A DNA stretch of 64,000 nt from Sulfurospirillaceae bacterium (lineage in GTDB: Bacteria > Campylobacterota > Campylobacteria > Campylobacterales > Sulfurospirillaceae): assembly GCA_028692875.1 (NCBI GenBank), contig JAQUWL010000002.1:1-64000 (forward strand), written 5' to 3'. Positions 17,195 through 25,985 of this stretch are shown here, piece by piece (the first letter of the stretch is position 1; each line of letters begins with the position of its first letter). A model generated the notes under the pieces. The model made no database searches, was not told the origin of the DNA, and saw nothing but the letters and a program-made list of their open reading frames with translations. The position numbers and the translations under genes are program-made.

Positions 17195-18075
17195 TGACAT
17201 TTAAAAAATACGCTGATTTGTATCTTCAACTTAATGAAAACGATTGGAAACCGTCTTATTTTGACAAAAATAGACGTATTGTTAAAAATCGTTTAGATTA
17301 CTTTATGAGCTTGGAAATACGAGATATCAAAGCCTCTTCCATCAAGCTTTGGTATAAAACCCTTGATGATGTTGGCAACAAATCAAAAAGAAACTATCTT
17401 AGCGTTTTAAAAGGCATTCTTGATGTCGCTCTCCACGATGAAATCATCGAAAAAAATCCTATGGTACATGTAAAGCTTCCCCAATATCGCTCCCCTCGCA
17501 TAAATCCTTTTACAGCCGATGAAGTCAAACGTATTTTAGAGGGTGCTAAAGCCTATAATTTCAATTTTGAATACTTTTTGGCTATGGGTTTCTTTACAGG
17601 TATGCGAACAGGCGAAATTTTGGCTTTAAAGCGTCAAGATATTGATTTTAAAAACAATATGATACATATCCGCTCTACAATTTCACGCTTTGGAGATGTC
17701 AAGCCTAAAACCTTTGGTTCAATTCGAGATATTCCAATCATTGATACGCTTTATCCTTACATTTTACAGATGTTTGAAAAAGAAAATGACAACTATCTTA
17801 TGACTACACAATACGGCAATGCTTATCAGGACACGCATATCTTTTGCATTTATTGGTGGAAACCTCTTTTAGAGTCTCTCGGTATACCTTATCGTAGACC
17901 TTACAATATGCGACACACGTTTGCTACAAATATGCTCTATAAAGAACTTTGTACACCTGTTGAACTATCGCAATATTTAGGACATTCAAATACTCGTATG
18001 ATTTATGACGTTTATGTTAGTTATATTCAAGGACATTTCAATACTTTTAAGACTGATATTTTGATTTATTCTTAG
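17194..18075 (+). CDS. int: tyrosine recombinase, prophage integrase
   Basis: The 293-residue enzyme has a SAM-like N-terminal core-binding domain (about 1-95) and a catalytic domain with R138 (TGMRTGE), a Y-x-x-R box (Y237-R240, followed by HTFAT; most relatives have His at the first position), H264 (LGHSN) and the nucleophile Tyr, most likely Y274 (IYDVY) with Y271 the alternative. It lies 63 bp from the right att repeat and reads towards the tRNA. It contains a TACATGTA at 17465-17472, read as VHV. Confidence 0.93.
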   Translation: MTFKKYADLYLQLNENDWKPSYFDKNRRIVKNRLDYFMSLEIRDIKASSIKLWYKTLDDVGNKSKRNYLSVLKGILDVALHDEIIEKNPMVHVKLPQYRSPRINPFTADEVKRILEGAKAYNFNFEYFLAMGFFTGMRTGEILALKRQDIDFKNNMIHIRSTISRFGDVKPKTFGSIRDIPIIDTLYPYILQMFEKENDNYLMTTQYGNAYQDTHIFCIYWWKPLLESLGIPYRRPYNMRHTFATNMLYKELCTPVELSQYLGHSNTRMIYDVYVSYIQGHFNTFKTDILIYS

Positions 18076-18102
18076 GTATGTGGGGGAAACACGCTATTCC
18101 TA

Positions 18103-18121
18103 AAAAGTGCTTCAAAAGTGC
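18103..18121 (+). repeat. tandem AAAAGTGC repeats beside attR
   Basis: AAAAGTGC occurs at 18103-18110 and again at 18114-18121, start to start 11 bp, one helical turn. Between integrase and att site such paired repeats are typical of arm-type binding sites for integrase or an excisionase. The function is inferred. Confidence 0.45.
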
Positions 18122-18137
18122 CTAAAATAGGGGGTTC

Positions 18138-18161
18138 ATGGTGCGGACGGGGGGATTTGAA
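18138..18161 (+). repeat. attR: right copy of the 24-bp integration repeat inside tRNA-Leu
   Basis: Covers the encoded CCA, the acceptor 3' strand and the 3' half of the T-arm of tRNA-Leu(GAG), so insertion here kept the tRNA intact. It matches 8141-8164 base for base. Confidence 0.93.
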
Positions 18162-18223
18162 CCCCCACACACGTAGTGCGCTACCACCTCAAGGTAGTGT
18201 GTCTACCGTTCCACCACGTCCGC
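18139..18223 (-). tRNA. tRNA-Leu (anticodon GAG)
   Basis: The minus strand folds into a complete cloverleaf of 85 nt including encoded CCA: acceptor GCGGACG/CGTCCGC, anticodon stem CTACC/GGTAG around loop TTGAGGT (GAG), a long variable arm as in class II tRNAs, and T-arm GGGGG-TTCAAAT-CCCCC. It is the integration target of the prophage and lies 48 bp downstream of atpE on the same strand. Confidence 0.96.
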
Positions 18224-18245
18224 ATATTGAAAATAAAAAGAAGAA

Positions 18246-18265
18246 GAGGTCTTAAAAAAGACCTC
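18246..18265 (-). terminator. terminator after atpE
   Basis: GAGGTCTT (18246-18253) and AAGACCTC (18258-18265) form a perfect 8-bp stem with an AAAA loop. On the minus strand it is 6 bp past the atpE stop and is followed by a T-rich stretch before tRNA-Leu. Confidence 0.75.
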
Positions 18266-18271
18266 ATACGA

Positions 18272-18574
18272 TTATAAAAATGGGTTTGCGTAAAGAGCGA
18301 TCAAAGAGATAACAAGTGCATAAATAACTTGTGCTTCAATCATCGCAAGTGCGATAAACATTGTAGTCATAAGCTTTCCGCCAAGACCTGGATTTCTAGC
18401 AGTTCCTGCGATTGTAGCAGCCGCAGTATTTCCCATACCAACAGCACCACCAAGAGCAGCCAAACCAAGACCAACACCTGCTGCTAAAACTGAAAACGCT
18501 TTGATTGACTCAGCACCTTCGCCAGCAAATGCAAATGAAGCAAATGCTACAAGAAGAAAAAGAACCTTTTTCAT
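18272..18574 (-). CDS. atpE: F0F1 ATP synthase subunit c
   Basis: AtpE forms the proton-driven rotor ring. The 100-residue protein has two hairpin helices; the ion-binding glutamate is in ALAMIEAQVIY (about residue 81). The residue after the Glu is Ala rather than Ser/Thr, so the sodium-type signature is not seen and proton coupling is likely. An N-terminal leader-like segment (MKKVLFLLVAFASFAFA) precedes the usual start, as is common in this phylum. It is separate from the other atp genes, also typical of the group. RBS AGGAG 6-7 bases before the ATG. Confidence 0.95.
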   Translation of the reverse strand: MKKVLFLLVAFASFAFAGEGAESIKAFSVLAAGVGLGLAALGGAVGMGNTAAATIAGTARNPGLGGKLMTTMFIALAMIEAQVIYALVISLIALYANPFL

Positions 18575-18683
18575 AAAAATCTCCTAAAATAATTTCAAAG
18601 TCTGTTCGGCTTACGTATCCCTACTTACCACTTTGTTGGACGCAATTTTATCTATATTTTTGTTAAAAAATAATTAACAAAAA

Positions 18684-20933
18684 TTACTTCTCAAGCCCCA
18701 ACTCTATCTTGTTGCCTTTTTGATTGAGTATTCTAACCTTTACATGTTGCTCTAGAGCCAAATAATCCCCAACATTATCAACACGGTGATCAGCAATTTT
18801 TGATATATGAAGCAAACCATCGATTCCACCGGGAAGCTCGACAAAAGCACCGAAATCAACAATTCTTTTTACAACGCCATCTACTATTTGGTCTTGCACA
18901 AATGTAGGTATTGGCTTGCTCTCTCGCTCAAACCCACCTGATTTCCTATTGTCTCTATCTCTTCCTCCGCCACCTCTGCCACCAAATGAAGGCTTATTTG
19001 TGATGCCCATAATATGCTCTTTTGCGGCCTCTACTTTGGTTTTGTTTTCGCCTGCAATTTTAACTTCACCTTTTTCCCTATCTAGGTCAATTGAAACTTC
19101 AAATTTTTCAATAATTTCCCTAATAGTCTTTCCAGCCTGACCTATAATATCAACAATCTTTGAAGGATCAACCATAAAAAGTTCTAATTTTGGCAAAATA
19201 GCATTGTTTACCACTATATTGCCACTAGCCTCTTCCATAATGTTTAAGATATGATTTCTGCCCTCTTTCGCTTGATATAAAGCCTCTTTTAGAACATCTC
19301 TGGAGATGCCTCCTAGCTTAATATCCATCTGAAGTGCAGTAATGCCATCTTTTGTTCCTGCTACTTTAAAATCCATATCGCCATCATGGTCTTCAAGTCC
19401 CATAATATCAGTTAAAACAGCGTGTTTGTCGCCTTCAAAAACAAGCCCCATGGCAATACCAGCAACCAGCTTACATGTATCAATCCCTGCTGCTCTCATC
19501 GCCAAAGAACCGCCACAAACAGTTGCCATAGACGAAGAGCCATTCGATTCTAATATCTCAGAAACAAGTCGTATGGTTTGAATTCTCTCCCTACTAAGCG
19601 TTGGCTCCAATGCTCTTCTGGCTAGATTTCCGTGTCCCAACTCTCTTCTTCCTGGTGCTCTTAATGGAGTTGCCTCGCCAACCGAAAAACCTGGAAAATT
19701 ATAGTTAACCATAAAACTATCAGTAATCCCACCTTTTTCTGTTAGCAAATCAAACATTTGAGCATCTTTATCACTTCCTAGTGTTGCCACCACAAGTGCT
19801 TGTGTTTGACCTCTTGTAAAAAGACATGATCCGTGAGCATTTGGCAATATATTGGTCTCTATGCTGATAGGTCGAACCTCTTTTAGCCCTCTTCCATCAG
19901 CTCTTACTTTTTTGTTCACAATCATCTCTCTGACTATTTTCTTTTTATATGCTTCCATAACACTCTTAACAAGTTCTTTACTCCAGCCCTCGGTTACGGC
20001 GGTTGTATCTGTCATGATTGTATTTACTATATTTCCTAACTCGCTCGCTCGCTCGCTTTTTGCCATCTGGTTGATAGCGTTAATAACGTCATTTTTATAA
20101 AATTCTTCTATGTATGTAGCGATTGAATCATTAAGCAGATCTTCTTTGTATTCAAGCTGTGCTACCTCTTTTTTCAATGGCATAAATACTCTTTCATATT
20201 CTGACACTGAAGAAGTTATAGCCAACTGTGCTTTATCAATAGCCTCCAATATATCATCTTCGCTGAACTCGTTGCATAGCTGCGAATGTAAAACATCTTC
20301 ACACAAAGTAGGATCAAGCATTGGGTCAATTGCAATCATCGGAATTGCAACACTTTTAGAACTCGCGATTGAGCGCATCTCTATCATCAAAAGCTCCTCC
20401 TTGGTTCCAGCCACATACAAATCCAATATACTATTTTTTAACTCGGAGTTGCTTGGATTAACAACATATTGTCCATCTATTTTTCCTATTCTTACTCCAG
20501 AAACAGCTTTATTTACAGGAATATCAGAAAGAAAAAGTGCTGCTGATGCAGCATTTAATGCAGCAACTTGCAAATCAACCTCGGGATCACAACTCAAAAC
20601 TGTTACTGTCAACTGAGTTGGATAGGCATACCCCTTGGGGAAAAGTGGTCTTAGGCTTCTGTCGATAATTCTTGATGTTAGTGTCTCAAAATCTCCAGGC
20701 TTTGTCTCTCTTTTTACATAGCCTCCAGGAATTCTTCCTGCCGCATAGCTTTTTTCGATATATTGAACAGTAAGAGGAACAAAGTTCTCCTCAACTTGTC
20801 TATCATCTCTTGCAACTGCTGCTAAAATTACTGTGTTTTTTATTCTCAACATAACCGACCCAGCAGCTTGTTTTGCCACCTTGCCTATATCATATATCTC
20901 TTTTTGGTTATTTACTTCAACAACATATTCCAT
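18684..20933 (-). CDS. pnp: polynucleotide phosphorylase
   Basis: This phosphorolytic 3'-5' exoribonuclease acts in mRNA decay. The 749-residue protein has two RNase PH domains, the second with [19 protein letters not shown] and [13 protein letters not shown], then a KH domain (about 580-640, [12 protein letters not shown]), a Gly/Arg-rich linker, and a C-terminal S1 domain. A (TCGC)4 tract at 20041-20057 encodes part of RASELG. The ATG is directly after the stop of the upstream phosphoribosyltransferase-like gene. A TACATGTA lies at 19472-19479. Confidence 0.97.
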   Translation of the reverse strand: MEYVVEVNNQKEIYDIGKVAKQAAGSVMLRIKNTVILAAVARDDRQVEENFVPLTVQYIEKSYAAGRIPGGYVKRETKPGDFETLTSRIIDRSLRPLFPKGYAYPTQLTVTVLSCDPEVDLQVAALNAASAALFLSDIPVNKAVSGVRIGKIDGQYVVNPSNSELKNSILDLYVAGTKEELLMIEMRSIASSKSVAIPMIAIDPMLDPTLCEDVLHSQLCNEFSEDDILEAIDKAQLAITSSVSEYERVFMPLKKEVAQLEYKEDLLNDSIATYIEEFYKNDVINAINQMAKSERASELGNIVNTIMTDTTAVTEGWSKELVKSVMEAYKKKIVREMIVNKKVRADGRGLKEVRPISIETNILPNAHGSCLFTRGQTQALVVATLGSDKDAQMFDLLTEKGGITDSFMVNYNFPGFSVGEATPLRAPGRRELGHGNLARRALEPTLSRERIQTIRLVSEILESNGSSSMATVCGGSLAMRAAGIDTCKLVAGIAMGLVFEGDKHAVLTDIMGLEDHDGDMDFKVAGTKDGITALQMDIKLGGISRDVLKEALYQAKEGRNHILNIMEEASGNIVVNNAILPKLELFMVDPSKIVDIIGQAGKTIREIIEKFEVSIDLDREKGEVKIAGENKTKVEAAKEHIMGITNKPSFGGRGGGGRDRDNRKSGGFERESKPIPTFVQDQIVDGVVKRIVDFGAFVELPGGIDGLLHISKIADHRVDNVGDYLALEQHVKVRILNQKGNKIELGLEK

Positions 20934-21641
20934 CTAATTTATCTCCTGTTTTTTAAAAGGCAAAAATCTTTTGCTACTTTTTATAATGTCCAAAATGGAC
21001 TCTTTTTCCAATATATCTAGCGTCTGATAATAAAAATCAGCACCAACAAAATCTAATATTTTATAAACATAAAATACCTCATCAGCAACCTTTTCTACAA
21101 ATGAAAAGACATTTGAAGCTAAAACAGGAGCTGCATAAGCAACGGCTTTTGCACCCCCATTAATAATCGTCTTAATACACGTCATAGCCCTAATGCCTGT
21201 TTCGCAACCCTCGTCCAAAATCAAAACTTTTCTACCCTTAAGCGAACTTACCGACTCTCCTTTTCTGTATTTGTAAACTCTAGAAACTATGGCATCTTCA
21301 TATTTTCTGTCTGCATCCGCATATACAAAATCCAAACTTATCCCAAAAGAATCAATAAGTTCACTATGTAAAACTATCTCTTGAGTTTCACTCACACAAG
21401 CAATAATGCACTCGCTATTATTTGGTGCGAAAACGTACTCGGTAAACAAAAAATCATAGTCTACCTCTAGTGCCTCAGCCATTTTTTCGCCACTTTTTAC
21501 AAACATCTCAGATGCAACAATAATCAACCAATTATCATCTTTAATTTTTTTCGCAGGCAAAACCGATAGTAGTTTAGTTATGCCATCATCCCTGTTTTTA
21601 AAAACTTCTCGTTTAAAATCTAAATCGCTGAGCATGTTCAT
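20934..21641 (-). CDS. phosphoribosyltransferase-like protein
   Basis: The 235-residue protein has the core of a type I PRTase domain: a beta strand then VLILDEGCETGIRAMTCI (about residues 138-155), resembling the PRPP loop, with the usual second acidic residue changed to Glu. The substrate is unknown, and a regulatory or non-catalytic role is possible. The gene overlaps the J-domain gene by 29 bp upstream and abuts pnp downstream, so the three form one transcription unit. Confidence 0.75.
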   Translation of the reverse strand: MNMLSDLDFKREVFKNRDDGITKLLSVLPAKKIKDDNWLIIVASEMFVKSGEKMAEALEVDYDFLFTEYVFAPNNSECIIACVSETQEIVLHSELIDSFGISLDFVYADADRKYEDAIVSRVYKYRKGESVSSLKGRKVLILDEGCETGIRAMTCIKTIINGGAKAVAYAAPVLASNVFSFVEKVADEVFYVYKILDFVGADFYYQTLDILEKESILDIIKSSKRFLPFKKQEIN

Positions 21642-21879
21642 CTTCTGGAAATTGTCTATTTAACTCTTCGTCACTGAGTGAAAATCTAAACTGTTCCATA
21701 TATTTTTTTATTACCATGTAAGCATCATTTAACTTTGCCATCTCCTCTGCAGAACCGCCTCTATCGGGATGTAGGGTAAGAGCTAATTTTTTATATTGAT
21801 ACTTCAGGTCCGACATTGTAACAAAAGCAGGCAAAGATAAAATCTCAACAGCCCTTCTTGTCTCTTCGCTTTTTTTCAT
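21613..21879 (-). CDS. small J-domain protein
   Basis: The 88-residue protein is essentially one J domain: YKKLALTLHPDRGGSAEEMAKLNDAY with the HPD tripeptide near residue 37. It has no G/F or zinc region, so it is a specialised DnaK partner rather than DnaJ; full DnaJ is at 56761. It starts one base after lptD and overlaps the next gene by 29 bp. A role in LptD or envelope biogenesis is possible from position only. Confidence 0.82.
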   Translation of the reverse strand: MKKSEETRRAVEILSLPAFVTMSDLKYQYKKLALTLHPDRGGSAEEMAKLNDAYMVIKKYMEQFRFSLSDEELNRQFPEDEHAQRFRF

Positions 21880-23955
21880 CTATTGCAAACCATCATCGGC
21901 AGTTGAAGATTTTTTAGAAAAACCATAGCCAATTTTTCCCATTGGATAAAGATTAAACATTAAGTAGACACCGTTTTTATTAACAGAATCACTTCCTGTG
22001 CTAGTAAGTTTTGGAGTATTTTCATTTTTATAAATCAAAGAATAGTCCCAACACTTCTGCTTTTTCTGCCAACCCACACTCCATGACTTATACTGGTTGT
22101 CCTCTATATCATAATCTGCAGATGTAAACAAAGTATAGTTTTTATAGTATTTTGTGCTCGCAAAAAACGTAATAAAATCATTGTTTTTGGCTGGTTCTTT
22201 ATACTCATACGTGTACATAAAAGAGAGTTTATAAATATCGTCCTCATAGCTTAAGGCAGTTTGGTTTTTAGAAATTTCACTTCTCTCGTGTGAAAAATTT
22301 GTATTTTGTGTAATGCTAAATGTATCGGTAATGTGCAATTTTAATTTGTTCTCCAAATCTCCATATTTATATCTTGTATCGCTAAAATAGTAAGGCTGCT
22401 TGAGTGAGTGGCTAGCTCTTTTTTTGCCCGCACTATCATAAAAATACTGAACCAACTTCAAGTTTACGCTCTCTTCTTGAGTCTCTGGCTCGACAAAATC
22501 TTCAAATCTTCCCTCTTTTTTTTCAGCACTCGGGAGAATATAATCAACACCCAAATACATCGTATGGAAAAAATTCTCATATGGTTTTGCCAAATCTGCA
22601 AACATAGAAAATTGGTGAAAGTTTCTCAAATACTGTCCGTATTTTCCGGCATTTCCTTGATTGTCATAAGAGACATGAGTCATATATACATTTTCGGACA
22701 CACTAAAATGAAGATAATCATCAAAAGCTGAAAAGAAAAATGATATAGGAATGTTGACTTCATTTTGCACAGCAGTTAGGCCTTCCTGCCTATCAAAATT
22801 TTTCACTTTATAGTCAACAGAGTAGAGTAGCTTGTCCGATATAAAACTATCTGAAAAACGGTGATAATGCGCAGTAGGCAATTCTTGAAGAGTGTCGTCG
22901 TTTGAGATTTTGCTTGTATCAATATAATACTTAGCATAAAGTCCAACATAATCCATATCGGTTTTGGCATAATAGTTTATCGTTGATGTTACTAGCTGAT
23001 TATAATCTGTTTTGTCGGACCTCAAAGTGTTGTAGTAGTCGATATCATTAAGATAATTAACATCTACCAATAAGCCATCTTCTATTAATGGATTTTTTTC
23101 ACTTAAAAGCTTGCTTCTTTCATAGCGTATTTCAAAGCCATAATGAGTGTCGTTTTTAAGCTGATTATCAAGAGCGTAAGTCTCTTTTTCGGCGAAACGA
23201 CCAATAGAAATAGCCCCCTTCGAGTACGGAGAATCAGCAAATCTAAACGTAGAATAAAGACCAACACCTCTCTTGGATCGAATTTGCGGGTCTAGTTCTA
23301 AATCCCAATTTTTATACATTGCAAAATAGATGGGCTGAAGATAATACAGGCCCTCAGAACTTCCAAGTCCCATATCTGGCCTCAAAAGTCCGCTGCGCCT
23401 ACTTCTGTCTGTTGAAAAACCAAAATAAGGCAGATAAAATACAGGTATATCATTAGCATAAAAAACAGGATTGTACAGATGTAAAAATTTACTATTTCGA
23501 TTAAATTCCCCAGAAGTAAAAGATATCTTCCAGTCGGGGTCTTGAACATTACAGCTTGAAACGATTGATTTTTTTGCCAAATAATACCCTGGGTCAGAAA
23601 CAGAATCCTCGCATTTCATCCAAACATTAGACCTCTCATCAAAGAAAAAAAGTGGCGAAAACTCGCCTTCATCATTTCTAAAGTTTAGTTTTGCTTTACC
23701 ACTTCGTATAGAATAATCAACACCCTCAAGAATAGTTATATTTCCTCTTAGCTCGGCATCTCCACTTTCGTAGTCATAATCAACCTCATCGGCCGTTACA
23801 ACATACTTGCTGCTATAAAGAACAACATCTCCTCTAGCGTATACCTTTGTGCCCTCTTTTTCAACGTATTTGGCTAAAACCTCCACGTCCTCCTCTTGTG
23901 CCGAAAATAAACTACATACAGCAAGCAAAATTAATAGAAATATTCTAATAAACAT
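21880..23955 (-). CDS. lptD: LPS-assembly outer membrane protein
   Basis: LptD inserts lipopolysaccharide into the outer leaflet together with LptE. The protein of about 691 residues has a signal peptide (MFIRIFLLILLAVCSLFSA), an LptA-like N-terminal domain (YARGDVVLYSSKYVVTADEVDYD, about 25-60), the conserved SSCNVQDPDWKI region and a large C-terminal beta-barrel with aromatic girdle residues. The start is uncertain: ATG at 23955 gives a compact leader, while ATG at 23985 adds ten residues. It overlaps the RDD gene either way. Confidence 0.9.
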   Translation of the reverse strand: MFIRIFLLILLAVCSLFSAQEEDVEVLAKYVEKEGTKVYARGDVVLYSSKYVVTADEVDYDYESGDAELRGNITILEGVDYSIRSGKAKLNFRNDEGEFSPLFFFDERSNVWMKCEDSVSDPGYYLAKKSIVSSCNVQDPDWKISFTSGEFNRNSKFLHLYNPVFYANDIPVFYLPYFGFSTDRSRRSGLLRPDMGLGSSEGLYYLQPIYFAMYKNWDLELDPQIRSKRGVGLYSTFRFADSPYSKGAISIGRFAEKETYALDNQLKNDTHYGFEIRYERSKLLSEKNPLIEDGLLVDVNYLNDIDYYNTLRSDKTDYNQLVTSTINYYAKTDMDYVGLYAKYYIDTSKISNDDTLQELPTAHYHRFSDSFISDKLLYSVDYKVKNFDRQEGLTAVQNEVNIPISFFFSAFDDYLHFSVSENVYMTHVSYDNQGNAGKYGQYLRNFHQFSMFADLAKPYENFFHTMYLGVDYILPSAEKKEGRFEDFVEPETQEESVNLKLVQYFYDSAGKKRASHSLKQPYYFSDTRYKYGDLENKLKLHITDTFSITQNTNFSHERSEISKNQTALSYEDDIYKLSFMYTYEYKEPAKNNDFITFFASTKYYKNYTLFTSADYDIEDNQYKSWSVGWQKKQKCWDYSLIYKNENTPKLTSTGSDSVNKNGVYLMFNLYPMGKIGYGFSKKSSTADDGLQ

Positions 23956-24400
23956 TAACAACCAACGTTTGTGCTGCCATATCATGCCAAGATTCTCTTT
24001 TTGGGTTTAAAAGTGCCCAAAAAAAGCCAATAAATAAAAGGTTTTCGCCAAACACTCTTACAATTGAGCGTATGGTTGAAGTAAAAATGTTTGGGTTTTC
24101 AAAATCAACCGTAGAAACCACTCTAATCTTTACAATTATCTTGCCAACTGTTGCACCATACATCCAAACAAAAAATGTCTGATAAATAATCTTTAATAAA
24201 ATAACATACGATATCATATTGCTCAAAGCATTGATTGTTGACTCAATATTTCCTTCGCTTGGCATCTGTTCCATGAAAATAACCATAAAAATAAACGACA
24301 CAATAAGCTCATCAATTGTATATGCAAAAATACGTGATTTAATGGAGGCTAGTGTTATATTTTCGCTCTCAAATTTTTCAATCAACTCTTGTTCAGTCAT
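23945..24400 (-). CDS. RDD-family membrane protein
   Basis: A 151-residue protein with four likely membrane segments and the family features: IKSRIFAYTIDELIVSFIF near the N-terminus (R and D in the first helix), the central YGATVGKIIVKIRVV, and SWHDMAAQTLVV at the end. The function of RDD proteins is mostly unknown; some are linked to ion transport. Its start overlaps the purD stop by 8 bp, and its end overlaps lptD. Confidence 0.88.
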   Translation of the reverse strand: MTEQELIEKFESENITLASIKSRIFAYTIDELIVSFIFMVIFMEQMPSEGNIESTINALSNMISYVILLKIIYQTFFVWMYGATVGKIIVKIRVVSTVDFENPNIFTSTIRSIVRVFGENLLFIGFFWALLNPKRESWHDMAAQTLVVNVY

Positions 24401-25667
24401 GTTTTAACGCCTGATATGCAATATCTGTTCTAAACTTTTTGCCTGCAAAATGAATTTGTCCACACAGCTCGTAAGCCCTATCTCTTGCTTGTCTAATACT
24501 ATCTCCTACACCTATACACAAAAGCACTCTCCCGCCTGTCGCAAAAAGCTTATCATCTTCTTTGCTAACACCAGCAAAAGATACATGCGTATTTTCTTCT
24601 AACTCTTTACTCATCTGCTTGTCGATTATTATCTCCGATGGTTTAGAGTTTCCATAAGGATAATTCTCGCTTGCCATTACCACAGCAACTGCATATTTAT
24701 TATAAAATTCAATTTTTAAACTTTTCAAATCTCTTGTTGCCGCCTTGTAAAAAAGCTCACTTGCTGGAGTCTTTAAAAGAGGCATCAAGACTTCGCACTC
24801 TGGATCGCCAAAACGTACGTTATACTCTAAAACAATAGGCTCATTTTTAACAATCATCAATCCAATAAACAACACGCCCTCAAAAGGATTTCCCTCTTTT
24901 TTCATTCCAGCCAATGTTGGCTTAACAACTCTTTCTTCAATCTTTTGATATAAAATATCATCAATCAATGGCGTTGGAGCATATGTACCCATTCCGCCAG
25001 TATTTGGACCTTCATCGTTGTCAAGTAGCCTTTTATGGTCTTGAACCGCTGGTAAAATTTTATAATCTTCTCCATCACAAATAGCAAAAACAGATAGCTC
25101 GTAGCCATTTAAAAATTCTTCAACAACAATAACACTTCCAGCGCTTCCAAAGCTCTCTCCACTTAGCATATCTAAAGCAACTTTTTTTGCCTCTTCTTTG
25201 CTTTTAGCGATAATTACGCCCTTTCCTGCACATAAACCATCTGCTTTAACGACGATAGGCTCGCTCAAAGTATCTATAAATTGGCATGCTTTTTCATACT
25301 CTGTTGTTTCAATGTATCTTGCAGTTGGAATACCTTGTCTTGCTAAAAAATTTTTCATAAATCTTTTAGAACCTTCTAGCTGGGAAGCCTTTTTCGAAGA
25401 GCCAAAAATAGTCAATTTGTGCTTTTTAAAAACATCAACAATACCTTCTACCAAAGGAGTTTCTGGCCCAACAATCGTTAGGTCAATTTTATTGCTCTTT
25501 GCAAAATCTGCTAATTTTTCAAAATCATTTTGCGGTATATTTTCACCCAGCATATCGGTAGCACCATTTCCAGGGGAAAAATAGAGTTTTTTAACACGAT
25601 TGTCTTTTTTTAAAGCAAGACCTATCGAATACTCTCTACCACCACCACCGATTATCAAAATATTCAT
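24393..25667 (-). CDS. purD: phosphoribosylamine-glycine ligase
   Basis: PurD makes glycinamide ribonucleotide, step two of purine synthesis. The 424-residue protein starts MNILIIGGGGREYS at 25667 with GGAG 10 bases upstream; upstream in-frame ATGs to 25715 add only a hydrophobic non-homologous stretch. The ATP-grasp signature KADGLCAGKGVIIA and GGMGTYAPTP are present. A 6S-type RNA lies just upstream on the same strand, an arrangement known as the purD motif in this phylum. Confidence 0.96.
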   Translation of the reverse strand: MNILIIGGGGREYSIGLALKKDNRVKKLYFSPGNGATDMLGENIPQNDFEKLADFAKSNKIDLTIVGPETPLVEGIVDVFKKHKLTIFGSSKKASQLEGSKRFMKNFLARQGIPTARYIETTEYEKACQFIDTLSEPIVVKADGLCAGKGVIIAKSKEEAKKVALDMLSGESFGSAGSVIVVEEFLNGYELSVFAICDGEDYKILPAVQDHKRLLDNDEGPNTGGMGTYAPTPLIDDILYQKIEERVVKPTLAGMKKEGNPFEGVLFIGLMIVKNEPIVLEYNVRFGDPECEVLMPLLKTPASELFYKAATRDLKSLKIEFYNKYAVAVVMASENYPYGNSKPSEIIIDKQMSKELEENTHVSFAGVSKEDDKLFATGGRVLLCIGVGDSIRQARDRAYELCGQIHFAGKKFRTDIAYQALKHD

Positions 25668-25704
25668 ACAATACATCTCCAAAAAATAAAAAAATAGCAA
25701 CATG

Positions 25705-25929
25705 CAAAAAGACACATACTGCTAAACCCGAGCGGGCGTCCCGTAATTGAAGCGGCCCTAATAAGCCAACTTCAGCAGAATCGACCTTTTTTTTAGGCTG
25801 CAATTTCTCGCTTTTTTAAAAGCTCAAGCGAAACCACAGACACACCAAAAACGTACGCATTCCACAAATACTAATCGTTGGACCCTCATGAAAACGGTTA
25901 TCGCTTCACCCAGGCAGACATCATTAACT
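25705..25929 (-). ncRNA. ssrS: 6S RNA (purD-motif RNA)
   Basis: A non-coding, GC-richer 225-bp stretch between hemD and purD. On the minus strand a TATAAT (25941-25936) is correctly spaced before about 25929. Pairings seen: an outer stem of 25908-25917 with 25719-25733 (CUG-CCUGGGU against GCUCGGG...CAG); an inner stem 25896-25906 with 25826-25835 (AAGCGA-U-AACC/GGUU-UCGCUU); and an alternative 3' hairpin CUGCUGAA/UUUAGCAG (25778-25771 with 25726-25719), ahead of a short U-run. A long rod with a central bubble upstream of purD matches the epsilonproteobacterial purD motif, known to correspond to 6S RNA, which sequesters sigma-70 RNA polymerase. The exact ends are estimates. Confidence 0.72.
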
Positions 25930-25935
25930 TCATAA

Positions 25936-25941
25936 ATTATA
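25936..25941 (-). promoter_or_regulatory. -10 element of the 6S RNA promoter
   Basis: Perfect TATAAT on the minus strand, about 7 bases before the inferred 5' end of the RNA. The -35 region is A/T-rich without a clear TTGACA, which is usual for this phylum. Confidence 0.6.
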
Positions 25942-25985
25942 GATAATTTTAGCTTAAGCATACCTCTAAATACAAAAAAGAGGCC

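Larger units (their letters stand above)
8141..18161 (+). mobile_element. complete filamentous phage (inovirus) prophage in tRNA-Leu(GAG)
   Basis: A perfect 24-bp direct repeat lies at 8141-8164 and 18138-18161; the right copy is the 3' end (T-arm half plus CCA) of tRNA-Leu. Unit length is 9,997 bp. Between the repeats are an HTH regulator with two divergent companion genes, a ssDNA-binding-like protein, a textbook major coat protein followed by a terminator, several very small membrane proteins, a large adsorption-type protein, a pVI-like protein, a Zot/pI ATPase, a pIV secretin, an HUH Rep and a tyrosine recombinase next to the tRNA. Gene order follows the filamentous phage plan. Both ends, all core modules and all long reading frames look intact, so it may be active. 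The coding strand is noticeably T-rich compared with the host genes. Confidence 0.93.

Noticed and set aside
8141-18161. XerCD/dif-type integration of the filamentous phage
   Set aside because: The repeat is the tRNA-Leu 3' end, not a dif-like site, and the element has its own tyrosine recombinase beside it.
20041-20057. (TCGC)4 repeat in pnp as a phase-variation tract
   Set aside because: Only four units, in a core RNA-decay gene, with no alternative frame of interest; it encodes normal PNPase residues.
25705-25929. tmRNA, SRP RNA or RNase P RNA
   Set aside because: No tRNA-like TTCGA arm with CCA, no SRP tetraloop region, and no conserved RNase P core sequences; position beside purD fits 6S.
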